Shown here one piece after another: positions 1 through 5,789 of a stretch of DNA of 7,545 nt; position 1 is the stretch's first letter; every line of letters starts with the position of its first letter. Origin of the DNA: Candidatus Kuenenia stuttgartensis (lineage in GTDB: Bacteria; Planctomycetota; Planctomycetia; Pirellulales; UBA1268). Under the pieces are notes generated by a model, which had not been told where the DNA came from, ran no database searches, and saw only the letters and a list, made by a program, of their open reading frames with translations. The stretch is from assembly GCA_945876515.1 (NCBI GenBank), contig CAMCPF010000142.1, positions 1-7,545 of the forward strand, written 5' to 3'. The translations under genes were made by a program, and so were the position numbers.

Positions 1-932
1 CCCGCCGCATCGCCCGGCCTCCAGAAATCCAGCCGCAGGCTTTCGAGCGTCTGCTCGATGTGCTGGCCGGGAGGGTCGTCGGGGCCGATGGCGGCGCCGG
101 GCCGCGGCCGCCAGCGGATCGCATTGGTCAGTCCGCCGACGTAGATCGAGAAGTAATCGATCCGCGGATCCACGGCCTCCCAGATCGCCACGCCCCAGCG
201 CTCCTCGCCAGGGGGGATGTCGGAAGCCGACATCGCGGCACTGTCCAGAAACTGCCGGGATGGATCCTCACGGAGCCGGATGGCGTCCATCGCGGAGGGC
301 ACGAGCCGATCGAGGTAGGCGCGATAGGAGGAGAGACCTTCGTCGTCCGCCAGCCCCTCGCGGCTTTCGAGCACGAAGTGGGGGAGAAACCGGACGGGCT
401 TCTCGAAGGTTTCGACGGCCCGCTGCGCAGGGTCGGGCTGCCCTTCGTCGTTCTTGCCGATCACGAGTCGGCGGCCGCCCACATTCTTGACGCGATACAC
501 CAAATACCACACGGTGGCCCGCCGCATCCGTCCTTCGCCGGCCGGGATATCGACGTCGATCTGCCGCGGCGGCTTGAAGGCGAACTCGAGGCACCAGATG
601 TCTCGGGGATACTCCAGCCGCCGCGCGAGCTCGACGAAGGTGGTGTTGGGGGCCGCCCGCTTCGGCACCCAGGCGAGCGATTGCTGTCCCTTCGTGACCT
701 CGACGAGCGCGCCCCGCTGAATCGCGTCGTCCACGGCCGCGTCGGCCGGAATCACGGTGAGCACTCCCGGGGCCAATGACCGGAAGCCGCGCGGGCCGTC
801 GGCGGCTTGCACGCTGGCCGCCGCCACGAGCGGGATCAAGAACGGGATCGAGAGGACCAAAAACCGAAGTCCCCCGAGGGCCGAAGGCCCCCCGGTCGCC
901 CCATACCAGAATCGATCTGCCCGAGAGATCAT
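1..932 (-). CDS. Membrane-anchored or secreted protein of unknown function, C-terminus cut by the window edge
   Basis: Read on the minus strand, an uninterrupted frame runs from ATG at 932-930 off the left edge, giving 310 residues without a stop. Residues 1-22 are a basic/polar leader. Residues 23-43 form one hydrophobic segment (LRFLVLSIPFLIPLVAAASV) ending in VQA-AD, which fits a Sec signal with cleavage near 43/44 or an uncleaved anchor. The exported part is rich in Trp, Tyr and charged residues, for example RDIWCLEFAFKPPRQIDVDI (110-129), VWYLVYRVKN (141-150) and RFLPHFVLE (181-189). That looks like an ordered mixed-beta domain, not low-complexity sequence. No catalytic motif was seen. 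I recall similar unnamed proteins in planctomycete genomes but cannot verify it. No clear Shine-Dalgarno precedes the ATG; a TTG three codons upstream is possible. Coding is supported by strong GC at third positions and sensible composition, whereas overlapping frames give Arg/Pro/Gly-rich translations. Confidence 0.82.
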   Translation of the reverse strand, partial: MISRADRFWYGATGGPSALGGLRFLVLSIPFLIPLVAAASVQAADGPRGFRSLAPGVLTVIPADAAVDDAIQRGALVEVTKGQQSLAWVPKRAAPNTTFVELARRLEYPRDIWCLEFAFKPPRQIDVDIPAGEGRMRRATVWYLVYRVKNVGGRRLVIGKNDEGQPDPAQRAVETFEKPVRFLPHFVLESREGLADDEGLSSYRAYLDRLVPSAMDAIRLREDPSRQFLDSAAMSASDIPPGEERWGVAIWEAVDPRIDYFSIYVGGLTNAIRWRPRPGAAIGPDDPPGQHIEQTLESLRLDFWRPGDAA

Positions 933-1418
933 GCCAAGCAATGTACCGTTGGCTGCAGTTTCCGGCCTGAAAGCCGCACAAAAAGCAAACTTACCCCAAA
1001 ACCCCTCGTTTTCCTTGATTGCCCATTCGTTCGAAGGCAAACTCGGGGTCTCCGCGGAATTCCTGCCGGAAAACTGGGCTTCGCCGGCTGGGCTTCCGAC
1101 AAGAGACTCCGTCGGAACAGCAGGGGCGGTCCATTCCGGCCCGCTGCTGCTCGAAAGAGTTCGGCATTCGAGCCCACGGGCCATCATGCTTCGGATCAAT
1201 CCGCTCCAACCCCCGCGACCGTTTGCGGCCCACGCGGCCCGCGGCCCAATACCGGAATCGCGCGGCCCGGCCTTTGTGGCGGCCGACGACTACGACTCGA
1301 CCGGGATCATGGCTGGGGTGGACCCGTCGGAGTCGCGGTATTGGTGGCTCCCGGAACTCTACGGCCCGGAAACGTGCCGGACTGAGTCCCGGCCGACGGG
1401 CGTTGCGAGCCACCCTGC
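933..1418. other. 486-base stretch without a convincing gene
   Basis: This lies between the leftward unknown gene and the end of leftward parA. Frames are open on both strands (for example 991-1413 minus, and parts of longer plus frames), but their translations are Arg/Pro-rich and without recognisable motifs, as expected by chance in high-GC DNA. An AT-richer patch at about 975-1022 lies 45-90 bases upstream of the leftward gene's start and could hold its promoter, but no clear -35/-10 pair was found. An imperfect GC stem at about 1376-1391, just beyond the parA stop, lacks a U-tract and is not called as a terminator. Confidence 0.6.
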
Positions 1419-2318
1419 TCAGGCCACCAGTCGCACCGGCGAGCCGACGGCCACGGCGGCCTGATCGACCTCAGCGGCCAACGCGGCATAGTCTTCAGCG
1501 CCGTGCGAGGTCGGGGCGTAGTCGAAGATCGACTGGCCGAAACTCGGGGCTTCCGCCAGCCGGATGTTGCGGCGGATTCTCGTGGCGAACAGCCGGCCGC
1601 CGGCCCACGCGGAATGGGACCCTTCTGCCTGGGAAAAGAAGGAGTCCACATCGCGGCCAATTTCACTCGCCAGCCGCGTCCCAGCCTCGTACATGCAGAG
1701 CGCCACCCCCAGCAGCCGGAGTCGCGGGTTGACGTGCTCCGCGACCAGTTCGATCGTCTCGAGCAGCTTGCTGAGCCCATGAAGGGCCAGAAAATGCGGC
1801 TGGAGGGGAAGCAAAACCTCGCCCACAGCCGCCATCGCGTTGAGCGACAAGAGGCCCAGGGAGGGCGGGCAGTCGACCACGAGGTAGTCGAATGGCTGCT
1901 GATCCAACTTCGGTCCGGGATCCACACGCTTCGATCCGGGATCCACACGGGGTTGGGCCGAACGCCCGCCAAACCGCGGCTCGGCCGCGATCCGGTCTCG
2001 CAGGATCGTCTCGCGACCGGACCGACCGGCGAGCGCCATTTCGACCGCGGAGAGGTCGATGTGCGACGGCACCACCGCGAGGGTGTCGCTGACGTCAACG
2101 ATCGCATCGGCCAGCGGCCGGCCGCCGGTGATCACGTCGTACGCCGAAACTCCCGATCCCCCGGGGGCCACGCCGACGTGGAGCGTCGCGTGGGCCTGCG
2201 GATCGAGATCGATAAGACACACCCTCCGCCCGGCCCGCGACAGGGCCACCGCGAGGTTGACCGACGTCGTCGTCTTGCCGACCCCGCCCTTTTGATTGGC
2301 GACAGCGATGGATCGCAT
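1419..2318 (-). CDS. parA: ParA/Soj-family partitioning ATPase (orphan)
   Basis: A 299-residue P-loop ATPase of the ParA/MinD class, which dimerises with ATP, binds DNA non-specifically and positions chromosomes, plasmids or other cargo. The deviant Walker A motif is NQKGGVGKTTTS (residues 8-19), with signature Lys10 and P-loop Lys15. DLDPQAH (37-43) carries the switch Asp39, and YLVVDCPPSLG (145-155) is Walker B with Asp149. The tail has the usual IRRNIRLAEAPSFGQSIFDY block. The start at 2318 puts Walker A eight residues in, as is normal for Soj; the upstream in-frame ATG at 2390 only adds a Pro/Arg-rich leader. Residues about 114-140 are an insertion relative to typical Soj and contain a seven-residue tandem repeat (VDPGSKR VDPGPKL). 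No ParB or parS is visible. The gene follows the 2387-2992 membrane-protein gene by 68 bases on the same strand, so they are probably cotranscribed. Confidence 0.93.
   Translation of the reverse strand: MRSIAVANQKGGVGKTTTSVNLAVALSRAGRRVCLIDLDPQAHATLHVGVAPGGSGVSAYDVITGGRPLADAIVDVSDTLAVVPSHIDLSAVEMALAGRSGRETILRDRIAAEPRFGGRSAQPRVDPGSKRVDPGPKLDQQPFDYLVVDCPPSLGLLSLNAMAAVGEVLLPLQPHFLALHGLSKLLETIELVAEHVNPRLRLLGVALCMYEAGTRLASEIGRDVDSFFSQAEGSHSAWAGGRLFATRIRRNIRLAEAPSFGQSIFDYAPTSHGAEDYAALAAEVDQAAVAVGSPVRLVA
1914..1949. repeat. 21-base-period tandem repeat inside parA
   Basis: The 15-mer TCCGGGATCCACACG occurs at 1914-1928 and again at 1935-1949, a period of 21 bases, so the reading frame is kept. On the coding strand it encodes the duplicated VDPG(S/P)K within a ParA insertion. 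Confidence 0.85.
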
Positions 2319-2386
2319 GGTGGGGATCTCGGGGTGGAAACGGGGCAAGGGCGCGGGCGGGGAGGATACGGTCCGCCGTGGCCCCG

Positions 2387-2992
2387 TCAAAAGCCCGATT
2401 TCCGCGGCTCAAACCCGCTTTTCGTCGCCGCGATCCACTTCCGCAGCCCGGGAGCGATCGGCCCGAGCCTGATCCGTCCAGGCCGCCCGACCACCGTCGC
2501 GAAGCCTGGCTTGGCGAGGTCCAGGGCCACCACGGCCGCCGGGGTCTCCGCGTCGGCTGTGGCGAAGAAGGCAATGGCTTCGTCCCAGCTGCCCGGGGGC
2601 AGCCGGCCTTCGCGGCCGCCGGCCGGGTCACTGCCGTCATCCGAACCGGAGTCCGCGTCCGTCTGGGAGTCCACGCGCACGCCGACGGTCCACGAAAAAT
2701 TTACGTCTTCGATCAGGCCGCGGCGGAGGTGGACGAGTCCCGGCGCCCGCGAGATGTCGAGCCGCGATGTCGCCCGCACCCTCCCCCGGTCAGCCGCGAG
2801 CGACCAGAGTTCCGCCCGCGGGGCGGTCTGGATGCTCCGGGCCGCCGCGGGACCGTAGAAGTTCAGGCAACGCCTGGTCTGCCCCCATTGAAACCAGACC
2901 GCGAACGCCGCCAGGGCGAGTGCGAGCAGGACCAGGCCGAGCACGAGGCGGGTTCCGATGGAAGCGCCGGTGCCGGGGCGGATGGTGGTCAT
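2387..2992 (-). CDS. Single-pass membrane protein of unknown function upstream of parA
   Basis: A 201-residue protein starting at ATG 2992-2990. A short N-terminus (MTTIRPGTGASIGTR) leads into one strong transmembrane helix, LVLGLVLLALALAAFAVWF (16-34), then an extracytoplasmic or periplasmic domain beginning WGQTRRCLNFYGPAAARSI. The middle holds an acidic, Ser/Asp/Gly-rich linker (about 108-128), and the rest is a compact domain with WDEAIAFFATADAETPAAVVALDLAKPG. The tail repeats KSGF (KSGFEPRKSGF). No enzymatic motif was found. The gene sits 68 bases ahead of parA on the same strand, with nothing between them, which suggests an operon and possibly a membrane-linked role connected to ParA. 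I think comparable proteins sit beside parA in other planctomycetes but could not check. No Shine-Dalgarno is obvious. An overlapping plus-strand frame through the same region gives Arg/Gly/Pro-rich sequence and is rejected. Confidence 0.8.
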   Translation of the reverse strand: MTTIRPGTGASIGTRLVLGLVLLALALAAFAVWFQWGQTRRCLNFYGPAAARSIQTAPRAELWSLAADRGRVRATSRLDISRAPGLVHLRRGLIEDVNFSWTVGVRVDSQTDADSGSDDGSDPAGGREGRLPPGSWDEAIAFFATADAETPAAVVALDLAKPGFATVVGRPGRIRLGPIAPGLRKWIAATKSGFEPRKSGF

Positions 2993-3127
2993 GGTCGGCT
3001 GCAGGAGGCGGGAATGCGACGGGGGCGGCTGTGCGGGGGACGCGGGCGCGGCGGCGACACGACGCTGGTCGCCGACAGCCGCTGGGCCCGATCTATTCGC
3101 CCCGCTATATATAGTCGGTTTCGTGCC

Positions 3128-3145
3128 GCAGGCCCGCGGGCCTGC
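3128..3145. repeat. 18-base perfect palindrome in the leader of the 75-residue gene
   Basis: GCAGGCCCGCGGGCCTGC equals its own reverse complement. It lies about 15 bases after the TATATATA island and 29 bases before the GTG start. It could be a dimeric regulator's operator or an RNA hairpin in the 5' leader. It is too GC-rich, and lacks a U-tract, to be an intrinsic terminator. Function is unknown. Confidence 0.7.
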
Positions 3146-3160
3146 CCGAGGATCCGCCCG

Positions 3161-3165
3161 AGGAG
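3161..3165 (+). promoter_or_regulatory. Ribosome binding site deciding the GTG start at 3174
   Basis: AGGAG lies eight bases ahead of GTG 3174-3176. It is the best Shine-Dalgarno match in the left half of the window and settles the start of the 75-residue gene. Confidence 0.75.
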
Positions 3166-3173
3166 CATCGTCC

Positions 3174-3401
3174 GTGGCAAACGCCTTCGATCCTTACCGT
3201 GAAGCCCTGGTCATCGAACAGCACACCATCTGGCCGGCCGATTACGAGGATTGGTCGGCGGGCGACAAGGCCCGGGCGGAGGCCCTGCTCCACGCGGCCC
3301 CCGCCGACGCCGCCGAACTCGATTACGTCCGGCAGCACACCGGCTTTGCCCGCGTGATCACCGTGACCCCCGCCGATCTCGATCGGGTAAGCGTGACCTG
3401 A
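3174..3401 (+). CDS. Small conserved-type protein (75 aa) upstream of aroB, unknown function
   Basis: A GTG start at 3174 gives 75 residues beginning MANAFDPYREALVIEQHTIW. The start is fixed by AGGAG at 3161-3165, eight bases upstream; the longer in-frame ATG at 2958 would add a meaningless Arg/Gly-rich leader crossing the promoter region. The protein is acidic and soluble, with no signal peptide or membrane segment. Recognisable stretches are WPADYEDW (20-27), KARAEALLHAAP, AAELDYVRQHTGFARVITVTPADLDRV. I associate this pattern (FDPYREALV, WPxxYxD, YVRxHTGFxRxITVT) with a short uncharacterised protein found widely in planctomycetes; this is from memory. Its stop is followed after two bases by the aroB GTG, so the two are almost certainly one transcript and aroB translation may depend on it. 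No function can be assigned. Confidence 0.85.
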   Translation: MANAFDPYREALVIEQHTIWPADYEDWSAGDKARAEALLHAAPADAAELDYVRQHTGFARVITVTPADLDRVSVT

Positions 3402-3403
3402 CC

Positions 3404-4534
3404 GTGGCCACGCCCCCGGCTCGCACGATCCCGGTTCGCACGATTCACGTCCGGCTGCCGGGCGAGGCGACCGACCGCTCCTACGAGATCGCTTGCGGCA
3501 GCGGGCTGATCGATTCCGTCGGCGGCCGCGTGGCAGCGGACGGCGCACGGCGGGCAGTTGTGATCGCGGACGCTGCCGTCGCCGGCTCCCATGCCGCCCG
3601 CGTTGCCGCCTCGCTGGCCGCCGCCGGCGCGGCGACCACCACGCTCGAAGTGCCCTCGGGCGAGTCGTCCAAGGGGGTGCCGATGGCGGGCAGGCTGTGG
3701 GCCGAACTGGCCGCTCTGGCTGCCGACCGCGGCACGCAGATCGTGGCCGTTGGAGGGGGAGTAGTCGGCGATCTGGCCGGCTTCGTGGCCGCCACCTTCG
3801 CCCGCGGACTCCCCGTCTGGCACGTCCCCACGACCCTCGTCGCCCAGGTGGATAGCGCGATCGGGGGTAAGACGGGCATCAACCTGGAGGCCGGGAAAAA
3901 CCTGGTCGGGGCGTTCTGGCAGCCCCGGGGCGTCGTGGCCGACATCGACACGCTGGCCACCCTTCCCGACCGCGAATACATCAGCGGGCTCGCCGAGGTC
4001 GTGAAATACGGCATGATCCTTGACGCCTCGTTTTTCGCCTGGCTGGAGGGCCATGCCGCCGAACTCCTGGCCCGGGAGCCGCAGGCCCTGGCCTGGGCCG
4101 TGGAGCGTTCGGCCAGCCTGAAGGCCCAGGTGGTGGAGCAAGACGAGCGGGAAGTCTCGGGCCTGAGGGCCGCCCTCAACTACGGCCACACCTTCGGCCA
4201 CGCCTACGAGACGGCGGCCGGCTACGGCCGGCTCCTCCACGGCGAGGCGGTGGCGATCGGCATGGCCCGGGCCGCCCGACTGGCCGCAACGCTCGGCAGA
4301 CTCGACGAGGCCGTGGTCGGCCGCCAGGACAGACTGCTCGCGAGCCTGCAGCTGCCGACGACCCCGGCAGCGGCCGGGGCGATCGAACCCGCCACGCTGA
4401 TCACCATCATGGGCCGCGACAAGAAGTCGCTCCACGGACGCCTGCGGTTCGTGCTGCCCGACGCCATTGGCCGGGTCGAACTGGTCGAGGGTGTTGACCC
4501 CGCCGCCGTCGAGCGGGTGCTGTCCGCCCCCTGA
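3404..4534 (+). CDS. aroB: 3-dehydroquinate synthase
   Basis: AroB converts DAHP to 3-dehydroquinate, step two of the shikimate pathway to aromatic amino acids, in the cytoplasm with NAD+ and a divalent metal. The 376-residue product has the normal family length. Seen motifs: substrate/NAD region PSGESSK (84-90), the glycine-rich NAD loop VGGGVVGDLAGFVAATFARG (116-135), PTTLVAQVDSAIGGKTGIN (142-160) with Lys156, AGKN with Lys165, and GLAEVVKYG (195-203). NYGHTFGHAYE (259-269) and LLHGEAVAIGM (277-287) follow. Glu198, His262 and His279 match the three metal ligands by motif. The GTG at 3404 is chosen because it lies two bases after the preceding stop and gives a normal N-terminus (MATPPARTIPVRTIHV). 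The in-frame ATG at 3251 would add 51 residues of nonsense read through the upstream gene. No strong Shine-Dalgarno is present, consistent with translational coupling. All key residues are intact, so the enzyme should be active. Confidence 0.97.
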   Translation: MATPPARTIPVRTIHVRLPGEATDRSYEIACGSGLIDSVGGRVAADGARRAVVIADAAVAGSHAARVAASLAAAGAATTTLEVPSGESSKGVPMAGRLWAELAALAADRGTQIVAVGGGVVGDLAGFVAATFARGLPVWHVPTTLVAQVDSAIGGKTGINLEAGKNLVGAFWQPRGVVADIDTLATLPDREYISGLAEVVKYGMILDASFFAWLEGHAAELLAREPQALAWAVERSASLKAQVVEQDEREVSGLRAALNYGHTFGHAYETAAGYGRLLHGEAVAIGMARAARLAATLGRLDEAVVGRQDRLLASLQLPTTPAAAGAIEPATLITIMGRDKKSLHGRLRFVLPDAIGRVELVEGVDPAAVERVLSAP

Positions 4535-4564
4535 CCGGCAGCCGCTCCGCCGAAGAGGGAACGG

Positions 4565-4585
4565 GGTGGAGCGATTCGCTCCACC
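4565..4585. repeat. Perfect 9-bp hairpin after aroB, palindrome copy 1
   Basis: GGTGGAGCG, loop ATT, CGCTCCACC. It begins 30 bases after the aroB stop and may help end or protect the aroB transcript, but no run of T follows, so it is not called an intrinsic terminator. Its core 17-mer at 4567-4583 is shared with two further copies. Confidence 0.75.
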
Positions 4586-4608
4586 GCAGGTCGCCGGCGA
4601 GCATGATC

Positions 4609-4627
4609 GCTGGGGCGATTCGCACCA
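4609..4627. repeat. 19-base inverted repeat, left arm (palindrome copy 2)
   Basis: GCTGGGGCGATTCGCACCA is the exact reverse complement of 4779-4797. It is also part of an imperfect palindrome itself: CGCTGG at 4608-4613 pairs with CCAGCG at 4625-4630 around GCG-ATT-CGC with one mismatch. Its centre is 44 bases from copy 1. Confidence 0.8.
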
Positions 4628-4778
4628 GCGCCCTGGCCTCTCTGGCCAGCGGCAGGGCCAAGCAGCAGAGCGCAAGTCCCATACTGGCAAGGCCTTCCGT
4701 CTACCCGGAGAAATATCGTGTGGTGTGGCTCGGGTTTGGCACATCGAGTGCATAGGGAGGAAGAGGGCGAGGTTGCAG

Positions 4779-4797
4779 TGGTGCGAATCGCCCCAGC
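4779..4797. repeat. 19-base inverted repeat, right arm (palindrome copy 3)
   Basis: TGGTGCGAATCGCCCCAGC is the exact reverse complement of 4609-4627, with 151 bases between the arms. It is itself a shorter imperfect palindrome (TGG-n-GCG-AAT-CGC-n-CCA). It lies about 80 bases ahead of the ATG at 4876. Confidence 0.8.
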
Positions 4798-4875
4798 CTC
4801 TGTTCGGGCTGGTCCATAGACGCCGCCGCGGAGCCACTCCGTGGAGGCGAAACGCAGTCGCAAAGGAGTTCGCTC

Positions 4876-4995
4876 ATGAATCCGTCGCGTGAGGCCGTTC
4901 AGGCCGCCCGTCGCGGCTGGGCACTGACACAGGCCGACGTCCTGTTCTGTGCGATGCCGATCGTGCTTTTTCTTTCGATCGTGTCGCTGCTCTAA
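4876..4995 (+). CDS. 39-residue membrane micro-protein
   Basis: An ATG at 4876 opens a 39-codon frame ending TAA. AAGGAG at 4863-4868 lies seven bases upstream, a strong Shine-Dalgarno for this window. The product starts with a basic amphipathic stretch, MNPSREAVQAARRGWALTQA, and ends with a hydrophobic segment, DVLFCAMPIVLFLSIVSLL, long enough to enter or cross the membrane, with the C-terminus right at its end. By the positive-inside rule the N-terminus should be cytoplasmic. No family is recognised. It is the first of four same-strand genes up to 6296 and lies after the palindrome-rich region. It could be a membrane regulator, a toxin-like peptide or a subunit of an envelope complex; nothing in the sequence decides. 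Support rests on the ribosome site, the residue pattern and the stop at the end of the hydrophobic helix. Confidence 0.6.
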   Translation: MNPSREAVQAARRGWALTQADVLFCAMPIVLFLSIVSLL

Positions 4996-5089
4996 GGGTG
5001 CGGCAAACGCGAGGGTCCCCTGAGTCTGTGCTGAATCCAGTCCCGCCGATCTCCCCTTTTTCCAATCTCCTGCCTGCGGAAGCAAAGCC
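4996..5089. other. Short intergenic gap in the small-protein cluster
   Basis: These 94 bases lie between the two micro-protein genes. There is a pyrimidine-rich patch (about 5040-5070) and no clear terminator or palindrome, so readthrough from 4876-4995 is plausible. Confidence 0.4.
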
Positions 5090-5182
5090 ATGTACCGCCT
5101 CTCGTCGTTCGGTCCGTTCACGTCGCTGGCCATGAGTTTCCTGCTGGCGGTCTCGGCCGTCGTGGTCGTGGTGGCAGGCTGA
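5090..5182 (+). CDS. 30-residue membrane micro-protein
   Basis: ATG at 5090 to TGA at 5180-5182 encodes 30 residues: MYRLSSFGPFTSLAMSFLL followed by AVSAVVVVVAG. Residues about 12-29 form one uninterrupted hydrophobic helix, giving a single-pass membrane peptide with a short, weakly basic N-terminus. GGAAG at 5078-5082 lies seven bases upstream and can serve as the ribosome site. It is 94 bases after the first micro-protein gene and 47 bases before the next gene, all on the same strand. No family is recognised and the frame is short enough that chance cannot be excluded. The matched features of two neighbouring tiny frames, each with a ribosome site and a terminal membrane helix, argue that both are genes. 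Confidence 0.5.
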   Translation: MYRLSSFGPFTSLAMSFLLAVSAVVVVVAG

Positions 5183-5229
5183 ACTCCTTCTCCGTCATTC
5201 GATTCTGCTTCTCATCCCACAGGTGTCCC

Positions 5230-5724
5230 ATGAAGTTCTCGGTTCAGTTCTCGGTTCAGTTCTCGGTTCTGGGCTGGAGCGTTCCGCTGACGGCGTTGAT
5301 CGCGCTCGCGGGAGTCAACTGCCCTGCTGAAGGTATCGTCGATGGCGGCATCATCGGCGGGCTCGCCGACATGGGTGACATGGAACCGGTCACTGGCGTC
5401 GATGCCTGGGAGCGTGGTGATGCAACGGCTGCCACAGTGGCCGATGCGGTGAAGTCCGGCATCCGGGCGAGCGTCCGGCAGTCAGTGCCCGCCCGCGACC
5501 GGGCGGCGAGCTACCGCCATGGCGAACTGTTCCGCAACTCGAAGGTCGCGTTGCCGTTGCTCGTGGCCGATCTCGAGCCCCGGATGATCGCCGTCGCCCA
5601 GCCGATGTCGGGCCGTTCGGTCGGTGCCCGGCCGGCCGCTGCTTGGACAAGGCCTGCCGGTGCCCCGATTGCCGCTTCGGCCTCCGCCGTTCGGGAATCT
5701 GCAGCATGGGCCTCCGGGCGCTGA
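5230..5724 (+). CDS. Exported or membrane-anchored protein of unknown function with N-terminal FSVQ repeats
   Basis: A 164-residue product. The N-terminus MKFSVQFSVQFSV is followed by a hydrophobic stretch, LGWSVPLTALIALAGV (14-29), resembling a signal peptide or anchor; the Cys at 31 lacks a proper lipobox, so a lipoprotein is unlikely. The mature part begins with a Gly/Asp/Met-rich segment (EGIVDGGIIGGLADMGDMEP), continues with RASYRHGELFRNSKVALPLLVADLEPRM-like charged sequence around 92-119, and ends in an Ala/Arg/Pro-rich low-complexity tail (about 130-164). No known domain was seen. AGGTG at 5221-5225, four bases before the ATG, is a tight but possible ribosome site. Codon third positions favour G/C as in the neighbours. 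It lies 47 bases after the 30-residue gene and 65 before the receiver-like gene, so cotranscription is likely. Confidence 0.65.
   Translation: MKFSVQFSVQFSVLGWSVPLTALIALAGVNCPAEGIVDGGIIGGLADMGDMEPVTGVDAWERGDATAATVADAVKSGIRASVRQSVPARDRAASYRHGELFRNSKVALPLLVADLEPRMIAVAQPMSGRSVGARPAAAWTRPAGAPIAASASAVRESAAWASGR
5236..5268. repeat. 12-base tandem repeat, 2.75 copies, at the 5' end of a gene
   Basis: TTCTCGGTTCAG occurs at 5236-5247 and 5248-5259, then nine bases of a third copy to 5268. It keeps the frame and encodes FSVQ-FSVQ-FSV just ahead of the hydrophobic segment. The copies are identical, which suggests recent expansion or slippage. Confidence 0.85.
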
Positions 5725-5789
5725 ACCGTCCCCGAAATCTTCACCAACCCTCGATTCATCATTCACGCTCTGACACGGGAGAGACTCGC

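Larger units (their letters stand above)
2993..3173. promoter_or_regulatory. Divergent intergenic promoter region
   Basis: These 181 bases separate the leftward membrane-protein/parA pair from the rightward 75-residue gene/aroB pair, so promoters for both directions should lie here. The only AT-rich island is TATATATA at 3106-3113, which is self-complementary and could serve as a -10 element on either strand. No good -35 was found at the expected spacing. It is followed by the palindrome at 3128-3145. Confidence 0.45.
4535..4875. other. Structured non-coding region between aroB and the small-protein genes
   Basis: These 341 bases contain no convincing gene; the open frames on either strand are Arg/Pro-rich. 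The stretch is unusually dense in inverted repeats: three copies of a 17-base palindrome (4567-4583, 4611-4627, 4779-4795), the perfect stem CTGGCC/GGCCAG with a five-base loop (4633-4649), CCAGCC/GGCTGG (4793-4812) and CCGCGGAG/CTCCGTGG with a three-base loop (4826-4844). It could be a set of operators, a structured leader of the following gene, a small RNA or a short non-autonomous repeat. The sequence matches no riboswitch consensus I recognise. Promoter elements were not convincing. Confidence 0.6.

Noticed and set aside
268..981. 237-codon minus-strand frame overlapping the leftmost gene
   Set aside because: It is the same strand shifted by one frame. Its product is Arg/Gly/Ala-rich, whereas the frame starting at 932 gives an ordered protein with a signal segment.
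1186..1464. Plus-strand frame with a stretch reading like RYWWLPELYGPE
   Set aside because: It is the tail of a chance frame without its own ribosome site, runs into the 3' end of parA, and the rest is low-complexity; nothing supports a gene.
2319..2390. Upstream ATG at 2390 as the parA start
   Set aside because: It would add a 24-residue Pro/Arg-rich leader before the Walker A motif, unlike Soj proteins, and crosses the gap to the preceding gene.
1503..2858. 451-codon plus-strand frame covering parA and the membrane-protein gene
   Set aside because: It spans two genes and their gap, has Arg/Gly/Pro-rich composition and no motif; the ParA motifs are on the other strand.
4565..4585. Intrinsic terminator of aroB
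   Set aside because: The 9-bp stem is perfect and well placed, but no T-run follows and the same core recurs twice downstream, so it is reported as a repeat instead.
3323..4837. 504-codon minus-strand frame covering aroB
   Set aside because: aroB on the plus strand is unambiguous; the antisense product has no recognisable sequence and runs through the palindrome-rich gap.
5643..5789. Upstream ATG for the receiver-like gene
   Set aside because: It overlaps the previous gene and has no ribosome site; the ATG at 5790 has GGGAGAG upstream and gives a normal receiver N-terminus.
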